Assembly (NCBI GenBank): GCA_017431185.1
Contig: JAFRLP010000323.1
Location: 1 to 18,092, forward strand
Length of the DNA stretch: 18,092 nucleotides
Source of the DNA: Victivallales bacterium
GTDB lineage: Bacteria; Verrucomicrobiota; Lentisphaeria; Oligosphaerales; Oligosphaeraceae
Direction: 5' to 3'
Part shown: positions 8,157-16,189 of the stretch, piece by piece
Layout of the letters: the number at the start of each line of letters is the position of its first letter
How positions within the stretch are numbered: the stretch's first letter is position 1
The notes under the pieces: model-generated
Told to the model about the DNA's origin: nothing
What the model saw: the letters and a program-made list of their open reading frames with translations, nothing else
Databases searched by the model: none
Made by a program: the position numbers and the translations under genes

Positions 8157-8909
8157 TCATCGTTCTGCCTCAGCCTGTTTCAAATCCCTGCTCCAGTCCC
8201 TGCACAAATCAAGCCCTGAAAGCACCTTGGGTTCGGGGAGACGTATCTGATAATCATCCGCATGGCAGAAGCGCAGTTCTCCATTGCGCAGTGAAAAGTT
8301 GACCACATGGCCGCCGTGCAGTCGCGCCGTATCGACAAAGTGGGGATGCCATCCAGGCGCATTGACTCCGTTGACATATCCTGGAAGTCGAAATCCCACC
8401 AGGTCGCCAGAGCAGTCGGTCAAATCGAATACCGCTTCGTTTTTTGCAGCCTCCGCGAGACCGATACCATCCTGCTCCTGCCGACTGACCGTGCGGACTT
8501 TCATGTGGCGGAAATCCCCAGTGAAATGGACTGCAAGCGGGAGATTTTCCTGCGGACAGCACTTCGCCATATACTCTTCGAAGAGTTCGTAACTTGGGAT
8601 GTCGTTAAGCAGGATACTTTGCTCGTAATGAAATTCGGCGACCGTGCCAAAGGGGATGGTCGCATCATCTCCTGGCAGATAGACATGACCGTCGTCGCAC
8701 GCCTGGTAAACCACAACGTCAATCATCTGCATTTCGCCGTCCAGCCGATCCATGGTTGCGATCGACATGCAACCGGGTTTTTTCAGTTCGGCAACGCTGA
8801 TATGGATACATTTTTGCCTTATTTTCCTGCAAAAGTCGATTGGCTTTTGCGTGGGATGCGCCTGAATAATCTGATGTGCAAACTGAAATGAGCGTCCAGC
8901 CCTTTGCAA
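8157..8909 (-). CDS. alsD: alpha-acetolactate decarboxylase
   Basis: This enzyme converts 2-acetolactate to acetoin plus CO2 (EC 4.1.1.5) in overflow/butanediol metabolism. The frame from TTG at 8909 gives 250 residues, close to the family's usual 230-260. All active-site residues are visible: E59 in LDGEM, R139 in KVRTVSRQ, the zinc ligands H188 and H190 in WHPH, H201 in GGH, and a C-terminal glutamate E247. Their spacing matches the set I recall from the Brevibacillus enzyme (E65, R145, H194, H196, H207, E253), each offset by 6. The segment before residue 35 is diverged. No signal peptide is seen, so it should be cytosolic. No in-frame ATG exists before residue 48, so TTG is the only start giving full length; no Shine-Dalgarno site precedes it. 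No acetolactate synthase or acetoin dehydrogenase gene is nearby. The 5' end overlaps the promoter predicted for the divergent gene. Confidence 0.87.
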   Translation of the reverse strand: MQRAGRSFQFAHQIIQAHPTQKPIDFCRKIRQKCIHISVAELKKPGCMSIATMDRLDGEMQMIDVVVYQACDDGHVYLPGDDATIPFGTVAEFHYEQSILLNDIPSYELFEEYMAKCCPQENLPLAVHFTGDFRHMKVRTVSRQEQDGIGLAEAAKNEAVFDLTDCSGDLVGFRLPGYVNGVNAPGWHPHFVDTARLHGGHVVNFSLRNGELRFCHADDYQIRLPEPKVLSGLDLCRDWSRDLKQAEAER

Positions 8910-8931
8910 AAAGCCCGGCAGGCAGTATATT
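8904..8931 (+). promoter_or_regulatory. candidate promoter of the peptidase-hydrolase operon
   Basis: The -35 box TTGCAA (8904-8909), a 16-base spacer and -10 TATATT (8926-8931, 5 of 6) would start transcription near 8938, about 40 bases before the ATG at 8980. The -35 box coincides with the TTG start codon of the divergent decarboxylase. Confidence 0.4.
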
Positions 8932-8979
8932 TTCAGTCAAGGGAAGTCACTGTGTCTTCCTGCAAACCGCGAGGTAACG

Positions 8980-10875
8980 ATGTCACAATACCTGTTTGAC
9001 CAGTTGAGCACACTTGTCTCCAAGGACAGGATTCGCTCCAATACCGAGGAAATCCATCGTCTGGAGGGCAATGAGTCGTTCAGCAACTATTTGGCCTCCA
9101 CTGATTTTGCGATGAAGATGATGCGCGAGTCAGGCTTCGAGGATGTGCGTCGCATTGCCTTGCCCGCCGATGGCAAGACCACCTATGGAGACTGCGTCAT
9201 GCCGCCTGCATGGGACACCACTGGCCGTTCCTTCATCCGTCTGGAAGACGAGAGCCTTTCCGAGCAGGACAGGATGCTGGCCGACAGCGACCTGGATCCC
9301 TTCAATGCGGGGATATGGGGAGCGCCGACTCCAGAAGGCGGAGTGGATGCGGAAATCGTTGATTACCGCACTGTCGGCGCGAATGCCGAAGCCCTGCGCG
9401 ACCGACTCGTGCTGATGGACGGCTACAGCCAAAAACAGTACCGCTTCATCGTGGAAAGCGAGGCTGCGGGAGTCATCATCTCCGACTCCAAGGCGGGGGA
9501 CGAGTATCCTGACAACTGCCGCTGGTGCAATGGCATCGGCTTTGCAGGCTGGTATCACACGGCGGAGGATGCGCGCATTCCCATCTTCTCCATCACGCCA
9601 CGCAAAGCGACGTTCCTGCGCACCCGTCTGGCCAAGGGCACGCTTCGCGCTCATGCCGAGGCGAAGACCCGCATCTATGACGGTCAGATCTACACCGTCA
9701 CCGGTGTGCTGCCCGTCACCCAGAAGGAACCTTTCGACGCCGATGACGAGGAAATCACGATGCTCGCCCACATGTATGAGCCGTTCCTTCCCGATGATGC
9801 GGCGGGCGGCGCGGTCATCTGCGAAATCTGCCGTTGTCTCAAGGAACTCATCGCGCAGGGCAGGATACCGCCTCTGAAAAAGGCTCTTCGGATTGTGCTT
9901 TCCATGGAACGCTATGGGTATCACCAGTATTTTCTCGAAGACGCGCGCAGGCGCCGGACGCTGATGGTGTTCAGTTTCGATAGCTGCTGCCACTTCACGG
10001 GGGAAGGTCAGCCGCAAGTCTCCCTGCGTCTTTCCTCTGTGCTCCACCCCTCCTTCCTGGACCGCTGGGCACCCCGTCTGATGCGCAAACTTCTGCCCGA
10101 AACCACCTTCCAGGTTGAAAAGGGCAATCTGTCGGATGACACGTTCTGCTCTGACGCCGACATCGGCATTCCCAGTTTCTGGCTTCATTCAGGGAATATG
10201 CGCTACCACCATAATTCAGGGCACGCCTTCATGGATGCGGACTGGGATTTGGCCTGCAATGTCACCCGTTTCATGGGCACCGTCATTGGGCTGCTGGCGA
10301 CTGAAGGACATGAATTCTTCCTGGACATCTACAGCTCCTTCCGGGACGGCTGCAAGAGGGACTTGGAGGAAATTCTGCCCAAAGTGCAGAACGAGGTCAG
10401 GACGGGCAGAATGACGGCCTGGGAGGGAGACGCCCTTTGCCGCTTCACCATCAAAAGAATGGCGCAGGAACTGGACTCCATCAATGCCTTCTGCCATGGG
10501 GCAGCGGCAATTCAGCCTGCCGTCGGGACGCTGGAGCAAGAGTACATGTCTCTGCTGGGCAATGAACTTGCACCGAATGCCACCGAGCCCACTGCGGATT
10601 ACCTGGAGGAGACGAAGTCCCTCATTCCCGCGCGCCGCACCGTCGGCACCCTGCTTTCCATGGTTCGCGTGCCGCTGAAAGAGCGCCATGGCGTCAGCAT
10701 CCCCCCGCTGCTCCACATGCTGATGGACGGGAAACGCTCGCTGTTCTGGTGCATCAAACTTTACGAGTTCGAGATGGGATGCCAGTTCACCCAAGCGGAC
10801 TATGCCAGGTTCATTGACGAGTTGCGCTATCTGGAAAAGCACGGATACGTGACGCTGAAGAATAATCGCGCATAA
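8980..10875 (+). CDS. M28-like peptidase-fold protein with PA-like insert (DUF4910-like)
   Basis: The 631-residue protein has an ATG preceded by GAGG at 8971-8974 (5-base spacing). The peptidase part looks like an M28/DUF4910-type aminopeptidase fold. A PA-like domain lies at about 120-230 (LVLMDGYSQKQYRFIVESEAAGV). It is followed by candidate metal positions H264 (LLAHMYEP), D272/D273 (PDDAAGGA), E310 (SMERYG), D334 (FSFDS) and H410/H411 (YHHNSGHA). The segment SDDTFCSDADIGIPSFW is typical of these proteins. The usual HxD and EE pairs of classical M28 enzymes are not intact, so activity is uncertain. The last 180 residues are charged and helical, ending in a possible winged-helix-like piece. 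No signal peptide is evident. It shares an operon with an alpha/beta hydrolase 14 bases downstream, which suggests joint action on an acylated or peptidyl substrate, an inference only. Confidence 0.72.
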   Translation: MSQYLFDQLSTLVSKDRIRSNTEEIHRLEGNESFSNYLASTDFAMKMMRESGFEDVRRIALPADGKTTYGDCVMPPAWDTTGRSFIRLEDESLSEQDRMLADSDLDPFNAGIWGAPTPEGGVDAEIVDYRTVGANAEALRDRLVLMDGYSQKQYRFIVESEAAGVIISDSKAGDEYPDNCRWCNGIGFAGWYHTAEDARIPIFSITPRKATFLRTRLAKGTLRAHAEAKTRIYDGQIYTVTGVLPVTQKEPFDADDEEITMLAHMYEPFLPDDAAGGAVICEICRCLKELIAQGRIPPLKKALRIVLSMERYGYHQYFLEDARRRRTLMVFSFDSCCHFTGEGQPQVSLRLSSVLHPSFLDRWAPRLMRKLLPETTFQVEKGNLSDDTFCSDADIGIPSFWLHSGNMRYHHNSGHAFMDADWDLACNVTRFMGTVIGLLATEGHEFFLDIYSSFRDGCKRDLEEILPKVQNEVRTGRMTAWEGDALCRFTIKRMAQELDSINAFCHGAAAIQPAVGTLEQEYMSLLGNELAPNATEPTADYLEETKSLIPARRTVGTLLSMVRVPLKERHGVSIPPLLHMLMDGKRSLFWCIKLYEFEMGCQFTQADYARFIDELRYLEKHGYVTLKNNRA

Positions 10876-10889
10876 AGGAGCAAAGAAGC

Positions 10890-11693
10890 ATGCACAGAAT
10901 TGTTTTTCCCCAGGAATGGGAGGTTGACGAGTGGTACGGTTTCCAAAGGCACCATTTCACCGTGGATGGATGCCATGCCTGGATTGCCGAACCATATTAT
11001 CCCGTGCCGGATGGACGCTGGACGTGGTGCGCCCAATGGGCGGAGGCATTTGTCCCACGGGTAGGGACTGTGGCATATCTGGAGCACGGCTTTCATCATG
11101 GGCACGTTGACGTCCACCAGTTCCATGGCAGTCCCAAGGGCATGGAGGTGATGGCGCATTTCCAGGATATCGCCGTGCAGTTGGGACTGGCTCCGCAGGT
11201 CAGTCTGCTGGGGTTGAGCTGGGGCGGATTCTATTCGCAACGCTATGCCCAGACGTATCCGCAAAGGGTGCGTTCACTTTATCTGGATGCGCCTGTCTGC
11301 AACGCCGCCGACCCGTCTCCCTGCGCCGCAAACAGATCGCGGCAAATCCAGGAACAGTGGAAGATGAGCGCAGAGGAGTTGGCTGCCTCCCCATTGAATC
11401 CAGTGAATGGAGTCGCGAAGTTGGCCGAGGCAAAGATACCCGTCTTTGCAATCATCGGCGAGGCCGACAACGTGGTGTTGCCTGAACTGAATTTCAACCT
11501 GGTCGAGAAGGAGTTCCAGAAATGCGGGGTTCCCGTCTTCCAGTTGAAGAGCGAGACCGACCCCTGCATCAAGGATGCGGCGCCAGGGCAGGTATATGTG
11601 CTGCGCCGCATTCCGTATGCCCATCATCCCCACGGAATGGACAACGTGACGCCGCTGCTGCAATTCCACTGGAGCGTGTGGCAGGGCAATTGA
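10890..11693 (+). CDS. alpha/beta hydrolase
   Basis: The 267-residue protein has a full alpha/beta-hydrolase triad in order: nucleophile S110 in GLSWGG, D193 in IIGEADNVV, and H248 in HPHGM. It resembles the short cytosolic hydrolases common in Planctomycetes and Lentisphaerae, which share a start like FxRHxFTVDG and a later DAPVC. No signal peptide is visible. The start is well supported by AGGAG at 10876-10880, 9 bases before the ATG. The gene begins 14 bases after the M28-like gene and is followed by a strong terminator, so these two form a complete operon. The substrate is unknown; esterase or C-C hydrolase activities are both possible. Confidence 0.85.
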   Translation: MHRIVFPQEWEVDEWYGFQRHHFTVDGCHAWIAEPYYPVPDGRWTWCAQWAEAFVPRVGTVAYLEHGFHHGHVDVHQFHGSPKGMEVMAHFQDIAVQLGLAPQVSLLGLSWGGFYSQRYAQTYPQRVRSLYLDAPVCNAADPSPCAANRSRQIQEQWKMSAEELAASPLNPVNGVAKLAEAKIPVFAIIGEADNVVLPELNFNLVEKEFQKCGVPVFQLKSETDPCIKDAAPGQVYVLRRIPYAHHPHGMDNVTPLLQFHWSVWQGN

Positions 11694-11715
11694 TTCACAT
11701 GCCTTTTCAGGGAAT

Positions 11716-11753
11716 GGCGCACCTCTGCTCCTGTTTGCGGGTGCGCCTTTTTT
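11716..11753 (+). terminator. intrinsic terminator of the peptidase-hydrolase operon
   Basis: A perfect 8-bp stem GGCGCACC (11716-11723) / GGTGCGCC (11740-11747) with a 16-base loop is followed at once by six T (11748-11753). It begins 23 bases after the hydrolase stop codon. On the other strand there is no T run, so it acts on plus-strand transcripts only. Confidence 0.9.
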
Positions 11754-11764
11754 CTGCCAGTTGA

Positions 11765-12598
11765 CTACCTTGCGATAAAACCAGGCAGACGGGCGATGAG
11801 TTCCGGCAGGGCCTTTTCAAAGCAGACGCCGTACCAGTGCTCGCCGGGGGTGGCGTTTATGGAGGTGCAAACGATGTCGGCGGCCAACGCCGCCGCGTCG
11901 CGGACTGGCAACCCGCGCATGATGCCCCCAGCGAATACCGAGGCAAACACATCCCCCGTGCCGTGCGACGAGCGGTCAATGCGATTGTTGAAAAAGCATT
12001 GGAACTCCGTTCCATCGTAGATGGCCACGCCCAGCTTGTCCGCCTCAAAGGAGACTCCTGTCAGCACCACGCACTTGGCTCCCAGCGCGCGCAAATCCTT
12101 CAGCATCGCCTGGATGAAGTCCTTGTCATAGCCTTCCAGAACGGGTTCGCGCCCCAACAGGAATGCCGCCTCCGTCAGATTGGGCAGGATATAATCCGCC
12201 CCTTCGCAGAGCCGTTTCATCTTCTGGGGGAAATCAGGGGCAAAGCCAGGGTACATTTTGCCATTGTCGGCCATCACAGGGTCCACGATGCGCAACGCGC
12301 CAGGTGCGGCGCACGCCTCCATGATATTGAGAATGGGCTGGATTTGGCTTTCGCAGACATAGCCCGTGTAGAAGGCGTCGAACTTCAACTGGTTCTCCTC
12401 CCAGCTTTTCTGAATGGCGGGCATGTCTTCGGTCAAGTCACGGAAGGTGAAGTTCCTGAAGCCACCGGTATGCGTGGAAAGGACGGCGGAAGGCAGGACG
12501 ACCGTCTCCACTCCGCAGGCGGAGATGACGGGCAGCGCCACAGTCAGCGAACACTGTCCGTAGCAGGAGATATCCTGAATGGTGTGCAGTTTTTTCAT
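11765..12598 (-). CDS. pyridoxamine/pyridoxal kinase (PfkB-related)
   Basis: This 277-residue enzyme phosphorylates pyridoxal, pyridoxamine or pyridoxine to the B6 phosphate form. The N-terminus TIQDISCYGQCSLTVALPVIS and the segment AVLSTHTGGF (38-47) are signatures of the pyridoxamine kinase group. DPVMADNGKMY is at 106-116, PNLTEA at 139-144, and the anion hole with catalytic aspartate is HGTGD, D216. Length is normal. I chose the ATG at 12598; an in-frame TTG at 12607 would add three residues. No clear Shine-Dalgarno site precedes either. The gene is divergent from serC, whose product needs PLP, and faces the hydrolase operon terminator. Whether it prefers pyridoxal or pyridoxamine cannot be told from sequence alone. 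Confidence 0.92.
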   Translation of the reverse strand: MKKLHTIQDISCYGQCSLTVALPVISACGVETVVLPSAVLSTHTGGFRNFTFRDLTEDMPAIQKSWEENQLKFDAFYTGYVCESQIQPILNIMEACAAPGALRIVDPVMADNGKMYPGFAPDFPQKMKRLCEGADYILPNLTEAAFLLGREPVLEGYDKDFIQAMLKDLRALGAKCVVLTGVSFEADKLGVAIYDGTEFQCFFNNRIDRSSHGTGDVFASVFAGGIMRGLPVRDAAALAADIVCTSINATPGEHWYGVCFEKALPELIARLPGFIAR

Positions 12599-12646
12599 GT
12601 CGTTCAAATCGAAAAAGGGGGATGGTGGACAAAAAACAAGACCTAA

Positions 12647-12674
12647 AAGATAGTGTTTCTTTCGGGAATTTCAA
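12647..12674 (-). promoter_or_regulatory. candidate promoter of the pyridoxamine kinase gene
   Basis: Minus-strand -35 TTGAAA (12669-12674, 5 of 6), a 16-base spacer and -10 TATCTT (12647-12652, 4 of 6) would start transcription near 12640, about 40 bases before the ATG at 12598. Confidence 0.35.
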
Positions 12675-12729
12675 ATGGGGGGATGCTTTTTTCATTTGCA
12701 AGTTTTACAGTTTTGCCAGGAGGTGGCAG

Positions 12730-12758
12730 TTGCAGAAACCGCCTTGCAAGATTATATT
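12730..12758 (+). promoter_or_regulatory. candidate serC promoter
   Basis: The -10 box TATATT (12753-12758, 5 of 6) lies 17 bases after a weak -35 TTGCAG (12730-12735). Transcription would start near 12765, giving a leader of about 46 bases. That leader contains a small inverted repeat CGTGA/TCACG near 12768-12786. Confidence 0.4.
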
Positions 12759-12810
12759 AATGTCATCGTGAGGGCTTCTCTTCACGAGATTCAACCACAA
12801 GGATAGTCAA

Positions 12811-13908
12811 ATGAGCGACACTGTGTACAATTTCAATGCGGGACCGGCAACGTTGCCCCGCAGCGTCATCCTCCAGGCCCAGGCAGAATTGGCGGACTAC
12901 CATGGCTGCGGCTATAGTATTCTGGAGGAGTCACACCGTGCCCCCGCCTTTGAGGAGGTCATTCAGGCAGCCGAGGCCAATCTCCGCAAACTGATGGGCA
13001 TCAGCGATGACTACGCCGTGCTGTTCCTACAGGGCGGCGCCAGCCTTCAGTTCGCTCAAATCCCGATGAACCTGGCGGTTCCCGGCAAGAAGGTCGGCGC
13101 GGCTGACACTGGTGAATGGGCGCACAAGGCCATCAAGGAAATCCAAATCCAGGGCAAGGACGTGGATGTGATATATGACGGCTCCAAGGATGGCTACAAG
13201 GCCATCGGAGACGCATCCCAGTGGAAAATCGACCCCGACTACGCCTATTTCCACATCTGCGCCAACAACACCATCTACGGCACGGAGTACCAGAGTTTCC
13301 CGCAGACCGGCGAGGTTCCCCTGGTCGCCGACATGTCCAGCGACATCATGAGCAGGGTGGTGGACGTCAGCAAGTTCGGCCTGATCTACGCAGGCGCGCA
13401 GAAGAACATGGGGCCGTCCGGCGTCACGCTGGTCATTGTCCGCAAGGACCTGGCGGAGCGCTGCCCTGCCACTGTCCCCACGATGCTGCGCTACACCACC
13501 CACATCAGCAAGGGTTCCCTCTTCAACACCCCGCCGACCTTCGGCATCTACATCATCCGCCTGGTGACGGATTGGATGCTGGCGAATGGCGGCGTGCCCG
13601 CCATCCAGAAACTGAATGAAGAGAAGGCCGCGCTGCTTTACGAGGCCATTGACAACTCCAACTATTACCGCGGCACCTGCGCCAAGGCAGACCGCTCCAA
13701 GATGAACGTCCCCTTCCGCATCGCCGACGGCAACGCCGACCTGGAGAAGAAGTTTGTCGCCGAGGCGAAGGCAGCCGGTCTGGTCGGACTCAAGGGACAC
13801 CGTGCCGTTGGCGGTCTGCGCGCCAGCATCTACAACGCCATGCCGAAGGCAGGCATCACCAAACTCATCGACTTCATGAAGACGTTTGCGGACGCCAATC
13901 CGCTGTAA
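12811..13908 (+). CDS. serC: phosphoserine aminotransferase
   Basis: SerC transfers an amino group from glutamate to 3-phosphohydroxypyruvate, the second step of serine synthesis (EC 2.6.1.52), and also serves B6 synthesis in some bacteria. The 365-residue length is normal. The N-terminus FNAGPATLP, the GGASLQF segment (about 75-81) and the PLP lysine K198 in GAQKNMGPSG are clear; K198 has the same number as in the E. coli enzyme. GSLFNTPPTFGIY and GLRASIYNAMP are further family signatures. AAGGA at 12799-12803 sits 7 bases before the ATG. The gene stands alone between a predicted promoter and a probable terminator. Its neighbour on the other side of the promoter region makes its cofactor's phosphorylated form. 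Confidence 0.97.
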   Translation: MSDTVYNFNAGPATLPRSVILQAQAELADYHGCGYSILEESHRAPAFEEVIQAAEANLRKLMGISDDYAVLFLQGGASLQFAQIPMNLAVPGKKVGAADTGEWAHKAIKEIQIQGKDVDVIYDGSKDGYKAIGDASQWKIDPDYAYFHICANNTIYGTEYQSFPQTGEVPLVADMSSDIMSRVVDVSKFGLIYAGAQKNMGPSGVTLVIVRKDLAERCPATVPTMLRYTTHISKGSLFNTPPTFGIYIIRLVTDWMLANGGVPAIQKLNEEKAALLYEAIDNSNYYRGTCAKADRSKMNVPFRIADGNADLEKKFVAEAKAAGLVGLKGHRAVGGLRASIYNAMPKAGITKLIDFMKTFADANPL

Positions 13909-13927
13909 GCTGCCCAGCGTTCATCCT

Positions 13928-13967
13928 GCGGGGTCCGACCAGCTGTGGGTGCGTCCCGCTTTGTTTT
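13928..13967 (+). terminator. probable serC terminator
   Basis: GCGGG (13928-13932) pairs with CCCGC (13955-13959), with partial pairing inside the loop (GACC with GGTG/GGGT), followed by TTTGTTTT (13960-13967). It lies 19 bases after the serC stop and in the 58-base gap to the convergent RNase D gene. The stem is short, so strength is uncertain. Confidence 0.55.
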
Positions 13968-15118
13968 CACATGTGCTTGGCGAAGAAATCGGCGCAGATT
14001 TCATCGATGGCCGGGGCAAGCAAGGTATGTCGCCAGCCTTGCAGGAGAGGACTGGAAGGCGAATCGGTGCGACTGGCGGCGCACACCAGGGAATCCGCCT
14101 CGCGCCGTGAGCAGACCAGGCAGGGGTCGATGCCCCGGGCCTCGGCGCGCTTTCGAACCAGGGCGAGGAGCCGGTCGGAGCGCTGGCGCAGCAACCGTGC
14201 ATCCAGGTGACACTCCGGAAACCGCGGACAATCCGACAACGGAACATTCTGTCCCTGACGCACCGCCTGAAGCATCGCCATGCCAGACTGCCTGACCACC
14301 GAACTCCAGATTCCAGGAATGGAATAAACCTGTTCCAATGAATCTGGTTTCCGCTGGGCCAAGGCCACCAGCCATTCGTCTTTGCACACTCTGGTTTTGG
14401 CGATATTTTGAGTCCGGGCCTGACGTTCCCGCCAGGCCGCCAGTTCCCGCAGGATGGCCAGTTCCCGAGGTCCCCAATGCAATCCCCTGGCGGCAGGGCG
14501 CGACACCCGCATCCACACATCCCGAAACTTGGGTTCCTCAAAGAAGGCGGACTGCTCATAGCGGCTCATTTCGTCCTTGAAGAACTCCAGATTGCCGCAA
14601 CCGATGATTTTCCCCTCCAGGCACTGATAGAGTTCAGGAAGTCGGGCAACGTCATCTCCCGCGTATTCCAACTGGGCCGAAGTGAGCGGGCGCTGCGTCC
14701 AATCCGTCCTGGTCTCGGTTTTCGCCAAATGCACATCCAGCATCAGCTCCATCAATTTGGCCAGGGAGAGTTTGGCGGTCAAACCGCAGAAGCCCGCCGC
14801 AAACCGCGTGTCCACGACATTCCGGGGCAACGCCCCGCACCAGCGATGAAGAATCGGCAAATCGCTGGATGCCTCGTGAAAAACCTTGCAGACATCCGGA
14901 TTGGCCAGCAATTCACCAAAGGCCGCGGTGTCCGAAACGGCCATCGGGTCAACCAGCACGCAGTGCCCGGCATCCCAGGCCAACTGCACCAGTCCCAAAA
15001 TGGGATAGTAGGTCTTGACCCAGACAAACTCCGTGTCCATGGCCACCAGACGCTGCTGTGACGCCTTCCTGCAAAACTCCGTGAAACTTCTATTGTCGCC
15101 AATCAGTGGAAATGACAT
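13967..15118 (-). CDS. rnd: ribonuclease D (3'-5' exonuclease, DEDDy)
   Basis: The 383-residue protein trims RNA 3' ends, notably tRNA precursors. The DEDDy residues are all present: D28 and E30 in MDTEF, D86 in HEASSDLPIL, and Y152 with D156 in YAGDDVARL. An HRDC-like helical domain follows at about 205-285 (ELAILRELAAWRERQA through VYSIPGI), and a C-terminal helical region ends in HM. Length fits RNase D (about 370-390). I chose the ATG at 15118; a GTG at 15130 in frame would overlap the AGGAG that lies 11 bases before the ATG. The gene converges with serC. A GC-rich hairpin occupies its 5' leader. Confidence 0.93.
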   Translation of the reverse strand: MSFPLIGDNRSFTEFCRKASQQRLVAMDTEFVWVKTYYPILGLVQLAWDAGHCVLVDPMAVSDTAAFGELLANPDVCKVFHEASSDLPILHRWCGALPRNVVDTRFAAGFCGLTAKLSLAKLMELMLDVHLAKTETRTDWTQRPLTSAQLEYAGDDVARLPELYQCLEGKIIGCGNLEFFKDEMSRYEQSAFFEEPKFRDVWMRVSRPAARGLHWGPRELAILRELAAWRERQARTQNIAKTRVCKDEWLVALAQRKPDSLEQVYSIPGIWSSVVRQSGMAMLQAVRQGQNVPLSDCPRFPECHLDARLLRQRSDRLLALVRKRAEARGIDPCLVCSRREADSLVCAASRTDSPSSPLLQGWRHTLLAPAIDEICADFFAKHM

Positions 15119-15139
15119 ATCCCAAAACACTCCTATTGA

Positions 15140-15158
15140 CGGCGGCGGGACGCCGCCG
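15140..15158. repeat. perfect GC hairpin (REP-like palindrome) upstream of rnd
   Basis: CGGCGGCG-GGA-CGCCGCCG is a perfect 8-bp inverted repeat with a 3-base loop. It sits in an otherwise A/T-rich 150-base gap between the divergent rnd and PHP genes. There is no T run directly after either arm, so it is not a standard terminator. It would form a stable hairpin about 20 bases 5' of the rnd start codon. It could be a dispersed intergenic palindrome; only one copy is in this window. Confidence 0.5.
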
Positions 15159-15271
15159 CTACAAAAAATAACTTTTTTCCCAAAAAAATCAACTTGATGA
15201 GTGGAATATAACCGCTGACAGGTTATTTTTTAAGGCAGTTTTTCCAACTTTCCCATCATTCGCCCACCACC

Positions 15272-16174
15272 ATGATTGAATTTTTCGGCAAACGTCTTCA
15301 GGGCCTCAAGGCCGCCCTGCACAACCACTGCACCACCTCCGACGGCAAATTCACGCCAGATGAAATCATCAAACTCTATGCGGAGGAAGGCTTTGACGTC
15401 TTCGCGTTCACCGACCACCGCAAAAGCAATCCGGTGTCCACCTATGACTCCCATGGCATGACCCTCATCTCGGGGATGGAACTGCACCCGCAAGGGCCAC
15501 GCGGCATCCTCTGGCATCTGGTTGCCCTCGATGTGCCCGAGGATTTCCAGTGGATTGACCAGGAGGCCCAGGCGTGCATCGACCATGCCGTCAATCAGGG
15601 GGCGGTTGTGTTCTGCGCCCATCCGCATTGGTGCGGCTTCACTGCCGAGGAGGTGGCGACACTCAAGAACATCTCCGGCATTGAGGTCTATAACTCCAGT
15701 TGCCGGCACATCGGGCGCGCCTACAACATGCAGTTGTGGGATGAGCTCATGGACAAAATCGGGCCTGTCAACGCCATCGCGGTTGACGACACCCACCGCC
15801 CATGGGAACTGTTCCACGGATGGACAGTGATTTGCGCCAGAGACAACACCGTGCCAGCCATCATGGAGGCACTCAGGAGCGGTTCCTTCTACGCATCCCA
15901 AGGCCCGCAATTCACCAAAAGCAATTTCCGGAACGGCCTAGTCGAGGCGGAGTTCACCCCATGCACGGAGGTGATAGGAGTCGCCACGCCCAGCGGCGGC
16001 TACATGGTCTGCGAGGAGGATGTCCAGGGGCCGCGCACAGGAGTCACCCCCGTCACCTCCTGCAGCCTGCAGTTGCGCCAGCGCGAGATTCCCACCTGGT
16101 TCAGGCTCCAAATCAAGGACGCCAACGGACACTACGCCTGGACAAACCCCGTTCTGGTTCCTCCCCTGCAATAG
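15272..16174 (+). CDS. PHP-domain metal-dependent phosphoesterase
   Basis: The 300-residue protein has the PHP metal-site motifs in order: H17 and H19 with D24 (HNHCTTSDG), D48-H49 (FTDH), E70 (GMELHP), H117 and H119 (CAHPHW), and D173 with H175 (DDTH). Residues about 210-300 form a beta-rich tail typical of PHP proteins from environmental and PVC bacteria. It probably hydrolyses a phosphoester in the cytosol; the substrate is not indicated. It resembles TrpH/YciV-like proteins only in the PHP core, with no polymerase or histidinol-phosphatase context. The start at 15272 has no Shine-Dalgarno site. The next gene follows after 15 bases on the same strand, so the two are likely cotranscribed. 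Confidence 0.85.
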   Translation: MIEFFGKRLQGLKAALHNHCTTSDGKFTPDEIIKLYAEEGFDVFAFTDHRKSNPVSTYDSHGMTLISGMELHPQGPRGILWHLVALDVPEDFQWIDQEAQACIDHAVNQGAVVFCAHPHWCGFTAEEVATLKNISGIEVYNSSCRHIGRAYNMQLWDELMDKIGPVNAIAVDDTHRPWELFHGWTVICARDNTVPAIMEALRSGSFYASQGPQFTKSNFRNGLVEAEFTPCTEVIGVATPSGGYMVCEEDVQGPRTGVTPVTSCSLQLRQREIPTWFRLQIKDANGHYAWTNPVLVPPLQ

Positions 16175-16189
16175 CCAGTCTTCTTTGCC

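Noticed and set aside
8307..8891. 194-codon plus-strand open frame opposite the decarboxylase
   Set aside because: No recognisable motifs, while the minus strand has a complete decarboxylase active site.
9130..10188. 352-codon minus-strand open frame opposite the M28-like gene
   Set aside because: Antisense shadow; the plus-strand product has domain motifs and a ribosome site, this one has none.
11837..12646. 269-codon plus-strand open frame opposite the pyridoxamine kinase
   Set aside because: Antisense shadow of a gene with clear family signatures.
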